From Polyodon spathula (lineage: Eukaryota > Chordata > Actinopteri > Acipenseriformes > Polyodontidae), in assembly GCF_017654505.1 (NCBI RefSeq), contig NC_054555.1, positions 7,702,335-7,766,334 of the forward strand: a DNA stretch of 64,000 nucleotides. Direction: 5' to 3'. The position numbers and the translations under genes are program-made. Below are positions 14,414-26,376 of the stretch, piece after piece. Under the pieces are notes generated by a model. That model was not told the DNA's origin. It saw only the letters and a list, made by a program, of their open reading frames with translations, and did no database searches. Positions within the stretch are counted from its first letter, which is position 1; every line of letters begins with the position of its first letter.

Positions 14414-15352
14414 GTAAACACATTGGAGTAGAGACGGGTTAAAAACGACCTTTTGTGACTAATAATTGCACACAAATAGCAGCCTGTGTATGCCCTCCTC
14501 TTTGATCGATCTGTTTATTTATATATTAGACCGATGTGGTGGTTTAATGCAAGTTAATGTGTCAGCTTAGCAAAGAAAGTGACCCCATGTATGCTAACAA
14601 AAACTCACTAATGCTAATTTTCATAATATTACACACTAATATTCCTTCCTAATACTGTATGAACAGTAGGTATGTAGTTCTCAGTAGTTATATTTCAACA
14701 CTTCTTATATGATGTTTTTAATATTTATTAAAACAAAAATAATTACTTATAAAAAAAAAAGTTTTACATAACGTCCATTTATAACCAATATAGACAAATA
14801 AATATTCTACAATAACCGATCTGATGTGTTTAAGACACCATTTAAACTGTTAAAACGCCTACACCAGTTAGACACGTGACAATGTGTTTTGTAGCACAAG
14901 CAGCGCAGAAGTGCCATAGTGTGTCCAACTGTAAACATCTGGTCAATAATACCTTTTAGATAATAGTATACAAATAGACAAGAGATTGTTACCGGTTGCG
15001 AATTGTATAGCCAGGAAGAAAATCAATAAGGCTTTCTTTTCCTGTTTTTTTTTCCCCCCGTCTAACGGAAATATGACACAGAAAGTGTTACAGTGTAGGG
15101 AAATGCCCTGATCAAGATCCTGTAGATTTCAGTTGAACGATTACATGTTTTGTTTTGTTTTGGTTTCATTATTAGGGTCCATCTTCTATTGTACATAGCA
15201 CATGCTGCAGGTCTTTATAACAAAGCAGTAATATTTCTATTTGTAAGGTAGACTGAAAGCAAATACAATCACTTTGTTAATTATTAATACCGCCTATATA
15301 AACGCAAGACTTGTTTTTCCCCAAACAAAATGGGTATAAAACTGGAATCAAA

Positions 15353-15388
<36 letters not shown>

Positions 15389-18300
15389 CCGTGATTATTT
15401 CGAGTAGACGATGAAGCTCGTGGTGAATTTACCACCGTTTTAGGTCTTACTGTTCCTGGTAATTAATTTACACAGAAGGCTTAAGTGTCATCGCCTAAGT
15501 TCATGTGGGAAGCTGTGCATCTCCTCGGGTCTAAAGCACAGATGTGATGCAGGCTGCTCTTCTCGCGCGCACACAGAACCAGGCTGCTCTTCTGGCGCGC
15601 CCATAGAACCAGGTTAACCTGGGCTCACCTGCAACAGATGGTCGTGTTTAGATCTCGCCTTTTCCAATTCATTCACTCGGGTGACCCGGGGCGATGAGTC
15701 GTTAGCACTGGAACAGCTGCTACGTGTTTATTATTGAAGACTTCAGGCTCCCAACTGTCCCATTCCGAGCGAAAAATTATGAGCTGTGGATTTGAACTCC
15801 GTTCACATGGATCCAATTAAATGTTTGTCTGTGTTGAAATAAATAGACCTATTATATTTTGCAATATGTATTTTGAAAAATAAAACGAGAAAATAAAACC
15901 GTTTTTGTAAACAGATTGAAACATGCTGTTTGAAGGCAAGTTCACTTAAATAAACATATTTAGCTCTATGAATAACCATAGTCGGAAGCATTAACATCAA
16001 ACATAGGCTACAGCTGCTGGCTGGGGAAAGTAGAAAAATAAATAAAATACTTCTATACCAACATCACTATAGCCTACCAGACTGGTTATTGTTGTTTTGA
16101 TAGATCTGAAACATTCCTAAAACCACTTTTGTGACCACAAATCACTTTTCATAGAAGTAAAAAAAATAAATAAATAAATAAATAAAACCTTTTTAAATGG
16201 ATTTGCTTGTTAAAACAGCTTTCCAAACGATGATTAAAATACATTTATTACTATTAAATAAGCTGTCGTGAAAATTGTTATTCTATGGTAACTTGAAAAT
16301 GATTTATATCCAATTTTTAAAAGGGGAAAAACTGTTTTTAGTAAAAAAAAAAAAAAAAAAAAAAAAGATAAAATATAAAAAAATAAAAAACTATCGCGAA
16401 GTGTTAATACGAGCTAAATGTAGGCCTATATATCTCCCATTATATTTGTTGTATTATAGAAGGTTGAATAAAATTGATTATGTAGTTCAAAAAGAAATAA
16501 TCAGCTATCCAAAAAGTATAATTTCTAAACTAGGAAAAACTGTTGCCAGTTACCAGTATTAGCCTACTTTAAAACAATGCGGGAAGTTTACTGGCTACCA
16601 GCGGCTGTAGTCATAGGACAGTGCCAAACCTTACATGAATGCAATAATTGCATATGACCTATTAAACAACATGTTATGGCCTATATGAAATATGTCAAAT
16701 TAAAACTGGTCGCTGCTGATTAAAGGTTTTCAAAATAGGCCATATTTAAATTTGATTGAACTCCATTCTACAATGCTGTCGCTTAAAAAAAAAAAAACAC
16801 ACACAAAAAAAAAATAATAAGTTAGCTTTTATCAAATTGAATATTAATATACATTTTTAAACACATGCGGTAGGCTACTGTTTTTTTTTTGTATTCTATC
16901 TTTGCACTTTCTGTAAACTACACTGTATTTAAATATTCAACTTGCACTGAAGCCCTGCAAATGTAAATCGCCTTGAATATAGGCGTCTGCCAAATAAATT
17001 AATAATAATCTAGAGATTCTTGAGATTTCGAACGGTTATCGGTTTATGCGTAATTGCCACTGAGATTCGTGAAGCAATTTTATTGTTTTTTTTTTGTTTG
17101 TTTTTTTTAAGGCTGATTGGTACAAATTATTTGGCGTGATTTTGCTGTTTTGAATGTTATTCTAATTCTGATTAGCAGGTCATTTAGCCTTTGTATGTGT
17201 CTTTTTTTAGGGGAACTAAATATCCTCACCTTTCTGTTCCCGGCATTTAAAAGACTGCAGACATGGAAATAAGAATAAACCAGATCGTGTGAACGTACGC
17301 GCCGCTTCCACACGCTCATTGGGAACACGAAACACTTGTTGCATTTGGAGCTTATATAATTACACTATACGTTATATACAATCAAGACATGTTACATCTA
17401 GACACCTTGATTTTAAGCAAAGGCAAAATAATGACTCGGTCGTAAAACATTTGAGGTATTTTATTTTTAAGGGTTGCCGTCTGTCCCTGTTTTCCCTGGA
17501 TAGCCCAGGAGGTGTCCGGGAATTAAAAATATAAGATTTCCAAATAGATGTTAAACTTTTAACCAACTTCCGTTTCCGACCAGACAACGTTTTGTAAATC
17601 CCACTAGCCTGGTGATCAGGTTACAAAAAGCCCAGCCAGTCCCCTGCCTATAGTATGTTTACATTGCTGCTGCAGTTTTGAGTACAGATTATATAAGACT
17701 CATTTATGCGTTCTTCTTCTTTCCGTTGGACATGTATTGTTATGCTTTTTTCTTATTATTCGACCGAAGTATAAACAGAACTAAACTTTCTCTGATTTTT
17801 GTTTTTCTGTATACTGCACGTGTTCACTGTAGTACGCAGTTTTAAAATAGCTTATTTACGTTCAGTTTTGTAAGCGCAAACATATTCACAAATCTATATT
17901 TACACAAGTGCATACCATATAATTAGCGCATATAGGCTACGTAACTTCACATAAATGCTACTTTCATCTGTGGTTAACTCGCGTTATGCAGCTTGCCTGC
18001 CTGTAAGCCAGAATTAATTGCATTGCTGTTGCTTTTGAGTTTGATAGCGGGTGATACAAATTATGTTTTTTTCACTAATCTGCTAATTTGTCTTGATAGA
18101 AAGATTATTAAAGTATCTGATGTCAAATATATACGATTTATAAACATATGATTAAAAAACATGTTCTTTATCGTCATCTTAATAAAAACCATTGTAGTCC
18201 TACAACACTGCTGAAATGGAATGTCTTTGATGTGGCGATGTTGGAATTTCGAGGGGGAAAATAGTGATTTCTCCTTTTGGGACCTATTCTCACTTGGTTT

Positions 18301-19512
18301 ACGCGCTATTTATACCCTAGAAGAAGGGTTTATGCGCTGGAAGAAGCCCTTCAAGGTCATCGAGGTAAAACGGGTTATTTCGTATATGTTCTTATTTGAC
18401 TTTAGTAAGTGTTGTAATTCTAATTGTTATGTATATTTAGTTAGCCAATCAGATCGCCGAAAATGAAATGAGAACCAGTGACTGTAAAGAAAATAGTACG
18501 TACCATGATTTGCAATTTTTTGCCATGATTTGCAATTATTCTTGATTTTTTTAAAGCATATTTCATGACTGAAATTAAAATAAAGACCAGCCCCTAGGTT
18601 GGTTACTGTAAAATGACCAGCCCCTACGTGCAACATGCCTAGTTATTTTACATTTATTTAGAACGGGCTTTTTTTTTAAATTAATTAATTATTTTTTTTA
18701 ATGTATTCTGATTGGACCAAATCAATACGTGGACTAAATGTTTGGATGTGTACTAAATAACGCATTCTTGACCATGATGGCCTTCAATAATCCACTGCAC
18801 GACCTTAAATGATCAGCCCCTGCCTGGAAAATACGTGCTTCATTTACATTTAGAACATGTATTTTTATGTATTCTGATTGGCCCAAATCAACACGTGTAC
18901 TAAATATTTGAAACACATACTAAATAACGAGTTTTTGAACCGAATGGCCAGCCACATTCTTCCAGCGCTTACATAGCCCATAAAGAAGTAAGACTAGGGC
19001 CCTTGGTTTGTCCCCTAGACATTCACAACTTTGTGTAAAGCGCCACCTTGTGGGGGAAAAAAGATATCGCAACAATAAAGGTAATGCAATACAATTGACA
19101 AGCTAGTTTAGTACTATGTTTAATATTATGGATTAAGATATTGTTCTTAATTGATAAATCACTCTTATATAAATACCACTGTTTGACTACTGCCAACTGA
19201 GTGATCCTTACACTTTGAGTGCAGTGTTGATCAGGGGGGCACCACCAAAACAGTATAAATAAATAAACAATACATAAATAAGTGTTGGTGTCTCTCCCCA
19301 GGAGACAGACTGCGGAGGAGCGGGAGGCAGAGAGGCAGCAGGCAAACAGATTGATGATCCAGCTGCAGCATGATGCCTTCCAGAAGTCCCTGAGCGACTC
19401 CATCCAGCCGGACCCGCTGTGCATCCACAACTCCTCTCTGTTCGCCCTGCAAAACCTGCAGCCCTGGGCAGACGAGAATGGCAAGATGCAGCCCGTTACG
19501 TCACTGGTGTGA
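9946..19512 (+). CDS. tlx3: TLX3 homeobox gene, three exons, homeobox exon broken
   Basis: TLX3 is a nuclear homeodomain transcription factor that specifies neuron types in hindbrain, dorsal spinal cord and sensory ganglia. Coding exons are 9946-10369, 14099-14330 and 19302-19512. Exon 1 encodes 141 aa. It carries an Eh1 repressor motif, FGIDQIL (residues 21-27), the conserved block [20 protein letters not shown], and the PBX-contact motif NFPWMES just before the homeodomain. Exon 2 encodes the homeodomain from [11 protein letters not shown] to WFQNRRT. Exon 3 resumes at [13 protein letters not shown] and ends PVTSLV, the typical TLX3 C-terminus. Exons 1 and 2 join in frame (ACT G/CG GCT). 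Exon 2 then loses its last bases and its splice donor (see the separate entry), so no full-length product can be read from this sequence. The identity is secure from the protein and from the NPM1-FGF18 neighbours. Confidence 0.93.
11300..11352. repeat. (TATC)n microsatellite
   Basis: About 12 TATC units, with one TGTC variant near the start. Confidence 0.95.
12124..12320. repeat. AT-rich cluster: (AAT)n, (TA)n, (GT)n, (TA)n
   Basis: A long TA tract at 12138-12225 is followed by about 50 bases of unique sequence, then GT and TA repeats at 12275-12320. Confidence 0.93.
12911..12949. repeat. Poly-T run
   Basis: About 38 consecutive T residues; possibly the tail of a minus-strand retroposon, although no body was recognised. 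Confidence 0.9.
13085..13390 (+). mobile_element. L2-type LINE, 5'-truncated 3' end
   Basis: One frame reads [16 protein letters not shown] then [10 protein letters not shown] before a stop. This is the C-terminal tail that follows the reverse transcriptase in L2-clade LINEs. Downstream comes the typical 3' end with AAATCGCTTTGTGATGG and AAAGGCGCTATATAAAATAAAG. Everything upstream is missing, as expected for a 5'-truncated insertion. It sits in TLX3 intron 1. Confidence 0.8.
13949..14018. repeat. (TA)n microsatellite
   Basis: About 34 TA units ending some 80 bases before the TLX3 exon 2 acceptor, with a T-run between (14036-14056). Confidence 0.96.
14099..14330 (+). pseudogene. tlx3: TLX3 exon 2 (homeobox), 3' end and splice donor lost
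   Basis: The exon opens in phase with exon 1 and encodes the homeodomain through helix 3 as far as WFQNRRT. The next codon, Lys in TLX3, is present only as AA (14329-14330). The family then has six more bases, completing Lys-Trp and part of Arg, before a GT donor. Here the sequence instead reads TCCGAAGGCG and enters an (AAT)n array. No GT donor exists at the expected place. Reading on gives Asn-Pro-Lys-Ala, a long Asn run and a stop at 14440. The nearest GTAAAC-like donor (14414) would join exon 3 to give TGA at once. This is either a real lesion or an assembly error; the sequence alone cannot decide. Confidence 0.85.
14331..14411. repeat. Retroposon-like tail plus (AAT)n, abutting the homeobox exon
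   Basis: AAGGCGTTGACTGCCAAAAA followed by about 19 AAT units resembles the tail of the retroposon at 16890-17010 (AGGCGTCTGCCAAATAAATT then AAT units). It starts exactly where TLX3 exon 2 stops matching. Its open frame encodes poly-Asn. Confidence 0.65.
15551..15610. repeat. 30-bp tandem duplication
   Basis: AGGCTGCTCTTCT then GCGCGC recurs at 15551 and 15581 with few differences. The unit is GC-rich with CpG, unlike the surrounding AT-rich intron. Confidence 0.85.
16880..17010 (+). mobile_element. SINE/LINE retroposon 3' tail
   Basis: TGTAAATCGCCTTGAATATA then GGCGTCTGCCAAATAAATTA and AAT units is the common fish retroposon 3' end. Only the tail is recognisable; the 5' limit is approximate. 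Confidence 0.6.
18611..18930. repeat. Two diverged tandem units of about 196 bp
   Basis: AAATGA(C/T)CAGCCCCT starts each unit, at 18611 and 18807. Each unit later contains CATTTA/TTTAGAAC and TGTATTCTGATTGG followed by CCAAATCAA(T/C)ACGTG. The second unit is shorter between the shared blocks. Function unknown. Confidence 0.6.
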
Positions 19513-19596
19513 GAGACGCCCCTCCGTGCAGACTCAGAAACAAAAACTCAAATTTAACAAAAAAAAAAAAAAAAGAAATGTCGGTTTGTTTTTATA

Positions 19597-19602
19597 AATA
19601 AA
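19597..19602 (+). terminator. Candidate TLX3 poly(A) signal
   Basis: AATAAA lies 85 bases after the TLX3 stop codon and just after an A-run. Other signals further on could be used. Confidence 0.4.
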
Positions 19603-20475
19603 ACAATTACAAAAAACTGCATGATTTCAATGCAACCAAGACTTATAATCCAACCAATGACAACCCCCTCCCTCCCATCTGCACCCAAAATGGGTCTCCG
19701 TAGATGGATCCCCTGAACCCACGCATTCTCACTCTGATTGCCAACACTGGAAGACTGCAGCCCCATTGAAAGCACGTGACCTGCTTGCCACATTTTCTCC
19801 ACTCATCTCAATACAGGTTTTTAGGAGCACTGTTCAAACCAAACCTGGTTTTACTACAGGTCCTCACAGGCTCTCCCTGTGCAGCAAAGGAGACAGCGTT
19901 GCCCAGGGAGGAGAGGAGAGGAGAGGGGAGGTGGTTGCAAAGAGATGTACCTGGATGGTTTCCTTCTTCTTTTCTCCTTAGGAAAGGATTCCCCTGATGA
20001 GCACAACAGCCGAGCTGCAGCATCTCGTTTAAAACCTGGGTGTGGATTCTAACACTTTAACAGTCAAGAAGGAATGTCTGTAAATTAAAAAAAAAAAAAT
20101 CTGTGGTTTGACTACAGATAAAGTATATTGGTAGTTAGGACAAATAACTGTGGCTAGGATGGATAGACTTTTCTTTGAAAGCAGGTTAGCTTCCCATGTC
20201 TGGAACTAGTTATGGTGCAGAATTCAAGTATTGATCATGTTGTTTAAGGTTATTGTGAGTACTCTGGAACTGCAGTTTAATGTCAGTGAACTTTGCCACC
20301 GCAGTACAGCACACTGCACTGGAAATCATGTTGAGACAAATGGCATTATGATAGCAATGTCACTGTGTGTGCATTGTATCTACAATTTAGACTCACTAGA
20401 AATATAGATAATATACATCTAAAGTGCAGTCTGTCTACACTCTGCAGATATTTGTCCAGCCCCAGTTTAAAAAAC

Positions 20476-20476
<1 letters not shown>

Positions 20477-20516
<40 letters not shown>
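20477..20516. repeat. (ATT)n microsatellite
   Basis: About 13 ATT units. Confidence 0.95.
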
Positions 20517-22000
20517 GTATTTATTGGAATTGATATGTGTTTAAGTTTCAGATGACATTTTTATTTAACTATTTTTATTAAATTGTTACTATTTGTATTT
20601 AAAGTTTAAGACAGTTATCAGCTTGTATCAGTGGGTTCAGTAAACACTCAGCCTTGCTATGTTCGTTCCTTTCCTTTCCTTGATCTGGGCACCACAGACT
20701 TAAAAGGCTGGAGGTACCCCAGCAATTTTTCATAATGGAACATGCTTACGAGAAGTTAGATGTGCTGAATATAAAGACAGCGATAAAAAAGAAGATGAAT
20801 ATAAGGAATTAGCAAATACTGGGAAATCACCAGAGGAGGTGAAAGACAAACTGAAGATATTTTGCTTCTTCTGGACAGATACGGAGTCCAGAGGTTCTTC
20901 AGGATGTCGTTTACCTCGGCTGGTCCACACTTGAGTTTTCAAAATGATTCCAATTACTATAGCAGCTGCTTTACTGAAAACAGGCACCATCTTAAAACTG
21001 CTTAAAATAATTGTCACTTTTCCATTGTGAGTTGGCACATTTAGCTACAGCAGTTCAGTTGTCAATTTTTTGTTGTCAACTAGAATCGATAATAAAAACA
21101 ATGAATTGCTTGGTAAAGGCCTGGTAAAGGCTAGAGCCACCAAAGGATGTGTGGAGTTCTTACCATTTAGTGCATGGCTACTGAGTTACTATTGACACAT
21201 ACTGTATATTATATGTCTATAAGAGCTCAAGGAACAAGGACAGGGATGAGAAAGTCAGTTACAACAGACCAGGTCAGCATAAAGCACCTGACGCGGCTTT
21301 GTAAAAAAAAAAAAAAAAAAAAACTTTTTGAGCAATAGCACTCGTCCTAAAAAGTCACTTTAAATATTCCCAGAAGCTCTCGTCTCTCCTGTTCTTAAAC
21401 TGCTTTATAACATCCCAGCCCTCTCAGGCTTCAATTCAATGTTATTTATGCCGCCTCCCCTGTCATAATAGCAGCTTTACAGAAGTACCAAATATTAAAA
21501 CTAGGATGAGGATCTGTTTATCCTTTTTTGTAGTTATTTAGTTCTCCCTAAAGCTGCTACAATGAAAGCAATGCCATACTTAAAAAGAAAATTGCCAGCC
21601 TCAGTGAAATGGATACATGGTGACATAAGGTGGCGGCTCAAATGAGATTTAGAGTAGGACTTCTCCATTATGGTTAGATGTAGTATTGCTGGTTTTGAGT
21701 TTGAAAATAAATCTTTTCGATTTAAGGACACATAAAAAAATAAATAAATAAACAGCTTTAGGGTATTGTGAAAGCTGAGGGAAGTTCCAGAGGGTTATAA
21801 GGTTGGTAAGCTTCTCGTTCAGCTGAAACGAAGACGCAAGAGAACCATAAAGCATACATTTCCAAAAATGTCTTCAATCATCTTTATGTCAACATGGATA
21901 TGCAGTGAAGTAGACCATTGTTTTCACTTCAGTTGATTCATGATCAGTTCATGCATTTTTTAGTGGCAATACAATGTTGCATTGATTCGTTTGTGTTTTC

Positions 22001-22174
22001 CCTGTAGATTCATTCAAAAGAACTGGTCTCCGAGACCCATGTTGTCAGCAATCAGGATGATCCCATGCTTTTACCCCTTAATTTCCAGTTTGAAACAGCT
22101 GTCTGTGCAAAGTCCACACCAAGTAACTACAAGAATATGCCGTCAATCTGCCTCCAGATTGAAAAGAGAATAGA
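22001..22174 (+). other. Possible 3'-terminal exon of an unidentified gene
   Basis: A polypyrimidine-like stretch and CTGTAG acceptor (in-frame stop right at the boundary) is followed by 57 open codons ending in TAG. The peptide starts IHSKELVSETHVV and ends CLQIEKRIDIS. I recognise no family, and no convincing upstream exon or poly(A) signal ties it to a transcript. It could be chance. Confidence 0.15.
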
Positions 22175-24192
22175 CATTTCTTAGTCGACAGTGGATCTCT
22201 TTAAATAAATAAATTTTACTTAAAATAATAATAACTTGAATTAAATAAGATACAGGTCTTACAAAACTGTAGTGTTGTTAATTCCAGACCTTTTCTCATA
22301 ATGTTGCTGGTTATAAAGCTCTTCCTTTCTCCAGTCTGCCTGGTCCTGGCTGGGGGATTGCAGTCAAGTGGATCAGGGCAGGGCAGCTGTTTGGCACCCT
22401 CTGTAGCGTTAGGAAAAATTGTCCTCTGTTTTTCTATCCTGGACTGTCCTGGGACAAGAGCTTGACCGCTGTCTGACAGCAAGATAAAAGAAATACAGAA
22501 AATCTTTATTTCATTTTGACTTTATTTAAATTTTAAAGTGTGCAGAGTTTTAAAGCCTTCTCAATTTGTGGCGTTGTCATAAATAAATGTATTATACTTT
22601 GTATTTGATAAATATGTAAATAAAAAAGTTTTTTTTTCTTTAAAAATAAAGAACTTTGTGACATTTTTTTTTTTTTAGGATTAAATATAACGGCCTAGCT
22701 GCTAAAGCTGAGGATGTGGGACAGGAGATCTAGTTGTTGAAGTCCTTCACATTTCTTAAGAACGCCCTGTGTGGACAGTCAGACACTGGCTTCAGTTCCT
22801 GTCGCTCTCTTACGTTTTACAGGCACTAAATTGCCATTCTTGCCCTATGAAGAGACAGACATGCAAATAAAGATAGACAAAGTGATTTGATGTCTTCTAG
22901 ACCCCTCATCTTAAAATAGAAAAAAAAAACAAGCAGCTGAAAAACAAACCCTGCATGGCGTTACTAGTTCCATGAAAGAAAAGAAAAAGATGCTAATAAA
23001 ATAAGCGCCTAGGCATGGAGTGTCTCTGCTCCACAGTAATGGAGTCGTTAAAAGCCTGGGCTGTTAACAGCCATTTGGAAATTATCCTTCCATTTGTTAT
23101 CTCGAGTGCCCACAATCAGTTTTAATGACACGTATAATTCACATCATTCCAGTGAGTTCTGTCACCCCGAGGATAGCTCCGATTGGTCTCAGCGCATTCA
23201 AACCTTTTTACAGCACTTTTATTGATATTATGTTCATAAGAAGGAAAAAAAGAACACATAGGCTCCCTCTCACTCTCTCTCCATCTCCGAGAGAGAGAGA
23301 GAGAAAAACCTCTGAACAAATCTGTAATAAAGCTGAAACACACTGCTTTTAGTGCAATGCAGATTTACGGCTCAGTATTTAATATCTGAGGGGGTTACAG
23401 GTCACTTCTTGAAGCTGCAATTTTAATGACAATATTATCCACCTCTGCCCAAAGATATTTAGAGAGAAACACAGGACAGCAGCAACACTTTGTAGTGAGT
23501 TTGAGTAGCAGTGGTTAGAGTGCTTAGCTGCAGTGCGGAAGGTAATGACTTTGAGTAGCTCAGGGGCTGCAATGTGGATGGCCGTAGGTTTGAGAAGAAC
23601 AGTTAATAAAAGATTAGTTATAAATTAAGATTAAATTAGACTGTTAATGACAATGTACAGCTTGTCTTCCACCAACACCTGTGTGGAACAAGGGGAATGA
23701 TTTTCAGATCCATTCCAATACCCCCCACCCCCTCAATGCACGCACATACACACAACAATGTTCCATTTTGCAGCACACAGCAGGATAAGCACTTTAAATA
23801 TCGTTCTAAAAGCCACATGCAAGTCCAGAGGGAAGAGCTAAGAGGATTATTATTCTCATCATCGTTCAATAGCTGATCAAGAGCTCCCTTTGGGGCTGCT
23901 GACAAATCACCACACAGCTGCCAGGGAGATGGGGCAGGAGTACTTGGTAGAAGGACAGATTAATGTCTTTCCACTGCCAGAGACCTGGGCTCAAATAAGG
24001 CTTAGGCCTCAAGTGATATTAGTGTGTTGGTCTCATGTTAGCCCTCATTGGACAGTTGTCATAAGTCCACTGCAAATATTATACTCTTTGATAGAACTCT
24101 CTAATTGTCATTCTCTGCACAGATCTCAGAGGCTGAGGTCTTAATAGATAGGGATGACAGTACCAACACCCCTCTCTATCTAGAAATTAAAG

Positions 24193-24264
<72 letters not shown>

Positions 24265-24285
24265 TGTGCGTGTGTGTGTGTGTGT
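24193..24285. repeat. (GT)n microsatellite
   Basis: About 45 GT units with single TATG and GC interruptions near the end. Confidence 0.97.
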
Positions 24286-26337
24286 TTCTTCTTCTCTACC
24301 CAAGAAATGTATTTTAAACATACACTGTACATGAACATACTGTATATCTGTATGAATATTATATTTAAATACTGTATTAATAAATTATATACTGTCTGAA
24401 CCCAAATATAGCTAAACTTTGTACTGTATTACCATGAAACAACATTGCTGCTACTTTGAAATAACTGTAATTCAGCAGTGCCCCCTGTGGTACGGACAAG
24501 GGAAATGCAGTTTTATGTTTCAGATTTTTGAATGAATAGGGAGCTGGTTGTGAGCAGGGAGTTTAATCACGCCCACATACACACACACACACACAAGAAA
24601 TAATTGTGTCGTGTCACTGAAATGCCGATGAAAGTATATTTTAGACCTTTGTGTGTAGTAGGTCTCAATTGTGTTATATAGTTGGGTTCGTTCATGATAG
24701 GGAAAAAAATAATGAACCCAATTGTCAACACTGTCATAGACTAAAGGGGCCTAATATTAATGAGAAACCTTATATAACTCTCATCTACCGATCAGTAAGT
24801 TCCAGGGAACTACCACGCAGAGAGGACAGCGGAACTTTGAGAAAATATGGCTAGCTGTGACAAAACTAAACAGAAGGAAACCCAATAACTGAAGTGAAAG
24901 ATTCAGTTTTCTAAGAGGAATAAAACCCTGAATACCAGGCATTACCTTCGTAGTTGACCTTGCCCTCTATTGCTTAACTATCTGTCATTTATATAATCTC
25001 AGTAATATCTGAAAGCAGGAAGTACTTTAGGCAGTGGTTATTGAGATTAGTTGTTATTGTTAATCCCAGTAATCATAAACCCTGCGTCGCCATTGATTTA
25101 GCAGACAGAGATGGAAAAGAGCAACAAGAGTCTTCAGTCTGCCCATAAGTGGGCGGGGCTTCAAGCCCTGACAAATTCTGGGAGTCCCCACCCCTTTTGT
25201 CAAGTTCTCCAAACTTCTCACTTTCTCTTTTTGTGGTCTGTGGGTAAATCTCAGGTGGTCCCTGGAAAAATCACAGTCAGGCAACATCAGCCTGTTTCCA
25301 CACAGCCCACACCATAAGAGGTAATCCTCTGGACTTCACTACAGACAACAAAGTATATCAATAACCAAGCCCTCTGCCTCCAAACAGCATCACAAATAAT
25401 ACCAAGCTACTCTGAAACATTTCTCTTGTTAAAATTAAGCTAGCGTTGCTGTTATTTAGAAATGTCATTTAATTTCCCAAACTAAAAGGGTGTTTGCAGT
25501 TGCAGAGATTGTTTGTCTGAGCAAATGGAAATCTTTCTGATAATGGTCTTATTGGTACATTATTCATGATGGTCCTGGTAGGGAATCTCTGGCAAAGAAA
25601 GAGTGCAGTATTCTAAACACCCTGCTGCATCTTCTTTCACCAGCAGAGGGGTTTTGCTTCCATCTCTGTCCTGTACAACACTGACACATCGAGGTAGTGA
25701 TAATAACCAAGTCTTTGAACCCTATTTCCTTACCCACTTTACATTAGAGGTCCCCACAGCTGTCCTGTTCTTTGCTTTTTTGCTTGCTTTTCTCAGAATA
25801 CACTATTCGAATACAACTCTTATTATGAAACTGAATCTGCTGTTTCCAGATAATTAATCACTTAGGGGTCTGTAATTTTTGACCAACGGACAAAATGCTA
25901 GAAAAATATACTTCTTAAATCTAATAAATATAAATCTACTTGCCCCCTTCCCATTACACAAAACACACACAGAAAAAGTAGACTATAACATGTAGGATTG
26001 TGGTTTTATTTAACAGTTAACACAATCAATCAATTAGTGATTAACAGGTGTGGATCTAGCCTTGTAGCTTGACTGGTTCATTAAATCCTTCAAGATGCAT
26101 AACATGTTCCCTGTAACCCCACCTCACTTCAACAAATCGTATAACATACATTAAACAAATATTCCTTTCAGTGCAGTTTGGAACAAGGGGGCAAAAGAGA
26201 AGGAGGAAAGAGGAAGGAAGTTGGGGCAAAAGAAGGAGGCGGGACCAACGTTTTTTCTCCTGTCTGTCAATGAGTTAAAAAAAATAATTTCTATGGTAAT
26301 CGTCTGTTTGTTCCATTCTTGTTTTTCTCATTTGTAA

Positions 26338-26376
26338 TATCACAAAGGGATATACCTATCCTATACCCTTGTGATA
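26338..26376. repeat. Near-perfect hairpin
   Basis: TATCACAAAGGG pairs with CCCTTGTGATA across a short centre (one arm base is unpaired). It may be a small stem-loop; no function is inferred. Confidence 0.7.

Larger units (their letters stand above)
14412..19301 (+). other. TLX3 intron 2
   Basis: The acceptor is CTCCCCAG before exon 3; the donor is missing (see exon 2). It holds poly-A runs (15358-15387, 16343-16366), a retroposon tail, a 30-bp duplication and two diverged repeat units. I see no further exon in about 4.9 kb. Confidence 0.75.

Noticed and set aside
14104..14475. Open frames opposite the TLX3 homeobox (poly-Ile, poly-Leu)
   Set aside because: They are shadows of the homeobox and of the (AAT)n repeat on the other strand.
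19231..19484. Minus-strand ORFs opposite TLX3 exon 3
   Set aside because: Antisense of a conserved coding exon.
20730..21038. ORF of 102 codons on the minus strand and a plus-strand stretch of charged residues
   Set aside because: Neither shows a family motif or convincing splice sites on both sides; composition is not distinctive.
23230..23345. Arg/Glu and Leu/Ser-rich ORFs on both strands
   Set aside because: Caused by a short GA/CT-rich repeat.
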